From: Nitrospira sp. KM1
Lineage (GTDB): Bacteria; Nitrospirota; Nitrospiria; Nitrospirales; Nitrospiraceae
Reading direction: 5' to 3'
Length of the DNA stretch: 64,000 bases
Assembly (NCBI RefSeq): GCF_011405515.1
Contig: NZ_AP022671.1
Span: 124,001 to 188,000 of the forward strand
The notes below the pieces were generated by a model. That model was not told the DNA's origin. It ran no database searches and saw only the letters and a program-made list of their open reading frames with translations. Positions 63,253 to 64,000 of this stretch are shown here, piece by piece. How positions within the stretch are numbered: position 1 is the stretch's first letter; each line of letters begins with the position of its first letter. The translations under genes were made by a program, and so were the position numbers.

Positions 63253-63741
63253 ATGATGCGTACGGCGAGACGAAACCGGATCTGTCTGTGTGTCGCCGCC
63301 TTGCTGGCGGCCTCGTGCTCGACGGTGCCAAAGGATTTTGAATCGCCGCGGGTCAATATCTCCGATATGACGGCGAAGGATGTCGCGCTGTTCGAGCAAC
63401 GGTTCGATGTCAAGCTGAGGATCCAGAATCCCAACGACATGGACATCAGTGTCAACGGCATGAAGTTCGACATCGAATTGAACGATCGGGAATTCGGAAA
63501 CGGCATGTCAGGCCAGCGTGTGACTGTTCCACGGTTCGGATCGGAAACCGTGGACGTCGAGGTTTTCACCACCTTGGGGAGTTTTCTCCGCCAGGTTCAG
63601 GATCTCAGCGGCGGGGGCGGCCAAAAAGTCCGATACCATCTGAAGGGAACGGCCTTTGTCGTGGCCCCGAGTCAATTCAAAGCGCCGTTCGACGAGAAAG
63701 GGGAAATCGACCTCAATCTCGGTTCCAATGCCGAGAAGTAA
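63253..63741 (+). CDS. LEA-type-2-like lipoprotein
   Basis: 162 aa. Lipobox 'LLAASC'. 'FDVKLRIQNPNDMDISVNGMKFDIELNDREFGNGMS' is the LEA14/WHy (water stress and hypersensitive response) beta-sandwich pattern. It probably sits in the periplasm attached to a membrane. Stress role is inferred from the family. Confidence 0.8.
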   Translation: MMRTARRNRICLCVAALLAASCSTVPKDFESPRVNISDMTAKDVALFEQRFDVKLRIQNPNDMDISVNGMKFDIELNDREFGNGMSGQRVTVPRFGSETVDVEVFTTLGSFLRQVQDLSGGGGQKVRYHLKGTAFVVAPSQFKAPFDEKGEIDLNLGSNAEK

Positions 63742-63744
63742 TTG

Positions 63745-64000
63745 TTATTTCGCGGCACTAGCCGTAAAGACAGGACATGTATACACGATGTCAAGATCTG
63801 GATTCGACCTGTTGAATTCAAGACTGACTCGCAGGCCCCTGGCATAGTCTCGAGGCGGTCTGCCTGTCCATCGGCGAAATGCCCTTGTGAAGTGCGCTGA
63901 ATCAGAATACCCAAGGAGAAAGGCAATGTCGGTCAGCGTGTGAGTTCCCTGATGCACGAGTTGAAGACTGCGGTTTCGACGGAACTCGTCGAGAAGCGAT
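63745..64000 (-). CDS. AraC-family regulator, C-terminal part (partial)
   Basis: The minus frame is open from the window edge to the stop at 63745. It reads 'LDEFRRNRSLQLVHQGTHTL' and continues 'TDIAFLLGYSDSAHFTRAFRRWTGRPPRDYARG', the second HTH of AraC/XylS regulators. The N-terminus lies beyond the window. The C-terminal tail of about 30 residues has no known role. Confidence 0.85.
   Translation of the reverse strand, partial: SLLDEFRRNRSLQLVHQGTHTLTDIAFLLGYSDSAHFTRAFRRWTGRPPRDYARGLRVSLEFNRSNPDLDIVYTCPVFTASAAK

Overview
The window comes from a Gram-negative, moderately GC-rich chromosome: it has porins ending in Phe, many lipoboxes, Sec and Tat signals and a tRNA-Met. Gene content and the style of an intergenic repeat at 4123-4373 remind me of Nitrospira (Nitrospirota). 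That assignment is inference; no rRNA or other marker is present.

Layout. (1) 1-4126, plus strand: end of a DUF4242-like gene, an acyl-CoA-dehydrogenase-like flavoprotein and a NitT/TauT/Ssu-type ABC importer, closed by a 251-bp MITE-like element that supplies the permease stop codon. (2) 4586-7161, minus: a large porin and a small protein. (3) 7222-24467, minus: an almost unbroken 17-kb sulfur-assimilation array. In transcription order it holds a YezD-like protein, porin, ModA-like binding protein, lipoprotein, DUF2325 protein, racemase-like protein, two sulfate-binding proteins, CysT-CysW-CysA, a sigma-54 activator, a DsrE-like protein, a ThiS-like carrier, CysK, a MoeB/ThiF enzyme, a family 2A encapsulin shell protein, its cysteine-desulfurase cargo with a long disordered N-terminus, and serine acetyltransferase CysE. 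(4) 24846-32813, plus, divergent from (3): an XRE-PBP regulator, then a second copy of the binding protein-lipoprotein-porin trio joined to ModA, a Mop protein, ModB and ModC.

(5) 32810-34236: two TraT-like lipoproteins. (6) 35075-36802: a LexA-like XRE-S24 repressor with a palindromic operator, followed by three small genes ending in a RecA-like protein without a P-loop (SOS-like cassette). (7) About 1.3 kb of gene-poor, AT-rich DNA, then a secreted BACON/FN3-like protein and a broken alpha/beta-hydrolase. (8) 40838-43918, minus: an ECF sigma factor with a Cys-rich tail, a DUF4396 membrane protein, a lipoprotein and an outer-membrane protein, probably metal-responsive. (9) 44168-50079: scattered hypothetical genes, a truncated integrase and tRNA-Met, likely an eroded island. 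(10) 50235-58154: envelope proteins, an M48 metalloprotease and a NarX/NarL-type two-component system. (11) 58483-62741: a GH63-like plus GH13 glycosidase operon, then two small lipoproteins and the end of an AraC-type regulator.

How it fits together. Regions 3 and 4 look like one oxyanion economy. Paralogous porin/binding-protein/lipoprotein modules would bring sulfate and molybdate across the outer membrane, CysTWA and ModBC across the inner membrane, and the cytosolic genes make cysteine and handle its sulfur. The encapsulin-desulfurase-CysE unit is a known type of sulfur nanocompartment; its placement here beside a carrier-protein/CysK/MoeB set and the duplicated uptake trio is the most notable feature of the window.
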